Under the pieces are notes generated by a model. That model ran no database searches. It saw nothing but the letters and a program-made list of their open reading frames with translations, and was not told the origin of the DNA. 7,971 nucleotides of DNA from Opitutaceae bacterium (GTDB taxonomy: Bacteria; Verrucomicrobiota; Verrucomicrobiia; Opitutales; Opitutaceae): positions 1 through 7,971 of the forward strand of contig JAHFTI010000176.1 of NCBI GenBank assembly GCA_023265535.1, read 5' to 3'. Made by a program: the position numbers and the translations under genes. Of the stretch, positions 7,258 through 7,971 are shown one piece after another (position 1 is the first letter of the stretch; each line of letters starts with the position of its first letter).

Positions 7258-7360
7258 AGGGGGCTGCCTTAGGGGGGACGGCAGCGGCCAGGAATCCGTG
7301 TGCGGGATCCCCAAGGCTGGCTCGCGGAAGCACAAAACGGGGCCGCAGCTGGGGCAACCT

Positions 7361-7391
7361 AATATTTTGCTGCGCCGCGGCTTGAAGCCAA
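7361..7391 (-). promoter_or_regulatory. Weak candidate promoter for gene A operon
   Basis: The only AT-rich patch in the gap reads AATATT on the minus strand (7361-7366; four of six matches to TATAAT). TTGGCT (7386-7391; four of six to TTGACA) lies 19 bases upstream of it. The spacing is longer than the usual 17, and a leader of about 140 bases would follow. Offered only as the best visible candidate. Confidence 0.2.
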
Positions 7392-7432
7392 TGGGTTGGA
7401 GGGCTTCACCTCCGCTAATGCAGGCCCTTTCC

Positions 7433-7971
7433 TCAGCGCACCAGGTCGGGGCTGACGTTGGCGAGGGCGTCCTCCAGGGTGGTGGTGCCCTGCTCGACCT
7501 TGAGCATCGAGTCCTGGTGGAGCGTCTTCATGCCGCCGCGCATGGCGATGCGCTTGAGCTCGGCGGTCTCGGCGCCCCTGTTGATGCCTGCGGTCAGCTC
7601 CTCGGAATTTGTCATGAGTTCGTGGATACCGACGCGGCCCTTGTAGCCGTTGCCACCGCAGGTCGGGCAGCCCTGGGGATTGGCCCGGTACACCTGCGGC
7701 ACACTGCGGCCGAGGGCCTTCTCGATGATCTCCCTCTCGCGTCCCTCCGGGGCGTAGGGTTGGCGGCAGTTCTTGCACACGCGACGGAGCAGGCGCTGGG
7801 CGCAGATGCCCACGAGCGAGGCGGAAATGTTGAAGGGCTCCACGCCCATCTCGCAGAAGCGCGCGATCGTGGAGGGGGCGTCGTTCGTGTGAAGCGTGGA
7901 CACGAGGAGGTGTCCCGTGAGGGCGGCCTCGATGGCGATTTCGGCGGTTTCCTTGTCGCGGATCTCGCCCA
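7433..7971 (-). CDS. GspE/PulE/PilB-family secretion or type IV pilus assembly ATPase, C-terminal part
   Basis: The frame is open from the right edge to a TGA at 7433-7435, giving the last 178 residues; the start is outside the window. The first residues, GEIRDKETAEIAIEAA, carry the Walker B end, followed by the His box GHLLVSTLHTNDAP, typical of hexameric ATPases powering type IV pilus assembly or type II secretion. A zinc-type tetracysteine motif follows (CKNC, then CPTC about 40 residues later), embedded in QRLLRRVCKNC and GYKGRVGIHELM. The C-terminal segment GGMKTLHQDSMLKVEQGTTTLEDAL is characteristic of PilB/GspE and is not expected in the retraction ATPase PilT. PilB and GspE cannot be separated from this fragment alone. 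It is a cytoplasmic motor docking on the inner-membrane platform protein. A 220-bp gap separates it from gene A, so no functional link to that operon is implied. Confidence 0.93.
   Translation of the reverse strand, partial: GEIRDKETAEIAIEAALTGHLLVSTLHTNDAPSTIARFCEMGVEPFNISASLVGICAQRLLRRVCKNCRQPYAPEGREREIIEKALGRSVPQVYRANPQGCPTCGGNGYKGRVGIHELMTNSEELTAGINRGAETAELKRIAMRGGMKTLHQDSMLKVEQGTTTLEDALANVSPDLVR

Larger units (their letters stand above)
7213..7432. other. Intergenic region between the secretion ATPase gene and gene A
   Basis: This 220-bp gap holds no credible ORF. It contains an uninterrupted run of ten G on the plus strand (7248-7257), a 6-bp inverted repeat (7263-7268 with 7280-7285) and a 7-bp perfect inverted repeat (7383-7389 with 7402-7408, 12-base loop) 25 bases after the ATPase stop. 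The last has no T tract on the minus strand, so it is at best a weak terminator. Any promoter for the A-B-aldolase operon should lie here. Confidence 0.6.

Noticed and set aside
6133..7272. 379-codon plus-strand open frame antisense to gene A
   Set aside because: In-register shadow of gene A, explained by the same rare-codon effect.
7213..7335. Upstream in-frame start for gene A (ATG at 7335)
   Set aside because: It adds 41 residues, Pro-rich and encoded partly by the C10 tract, ahead of a good signal peptide. The ATG at 7212 is preferred.
7383..7408. 7-bp inverted repeat after the ATPase stop as an intrinsic terminator
   Set aside because: The stem is short, the loop is 12 bases and no T tract follows on the minus strand; a terminator cannot be supported.
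7433..7971. Retraction ATPase PilT
   Set aside because: The CxxC...CxxC motif and the GMKTLHQDSMLKVEQGTTTLED-type end fit PilB/GspE and are not expected in PilT.
1..7971. CRISPR array, tRNA or rRNA genes, insertion sequence or phage module
   Set aside because: No regularly spaced direct repeats, transposase- or integrase-like proteins, or RNA gene signatures were seen on either strand.

Overview
The window is GC-rich DNA in which every convincing gene is on the minus strand. It suggests a Gram-negative bacterium. Three large exported DUF3857/transglutaminase-like proteins beside a type IV pilus or type II secretion ATPase would fit a high-GC Verrucomicrobiota (Opitutales-like) genome. That placement rests on recalled gene content, not a search, and is tentative.

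Layout in transcription order, right to left: (1) 7971-7433, the C-terminal 178 residues of a GspE/PulE/PilB-family ATPase, cut by the right edge. (2) A 220-bp gap (7213-7432) with a run of ten G and one weak promoter candidate. (3) 7212-5128, gene A, an exported 694-residue DUF3857/transglutaminase-fold protein that has lost all three catalytic residues. (4) 5110-3113, gene B, an exported 665-residue relative with an intact Cys-His-Asp triad, 17 bp downstream of A. (5) 3103-2030, a cytosolic low-specificity L-threonine aldolase, 9 bp downstream of B. (6) A 201-bp gap (1829-2029) with two GC-rich hairpins. (7) 1828-1, gene D, a second catalytically degenerate exported paralog, closest to A, cut by the left edge.

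A, B and the threonine aldolase gene are spaced like one operon, ending near a hairpin just after the aldolase stop. D probably begins a new unit. The most interesting point is the mixture of one apparently active transglutaminase-like protein with two paralogs in which the triad is replaced at every position (Cys to Pro or Thr, His to Asp or Asn, Asp to Ser or Ala), although the surrounding fold is conserved. This looks like an envelope-associated enzyme with pseudoenzyme partners. Its substrate, and the reason for linking it to a threonine/glycine enzyme, are unknown. There is no sign of tRNA, rRNA, CRISPR, insertion sequence or phage genes, and no gene-free stretch exceeds 300 bases.
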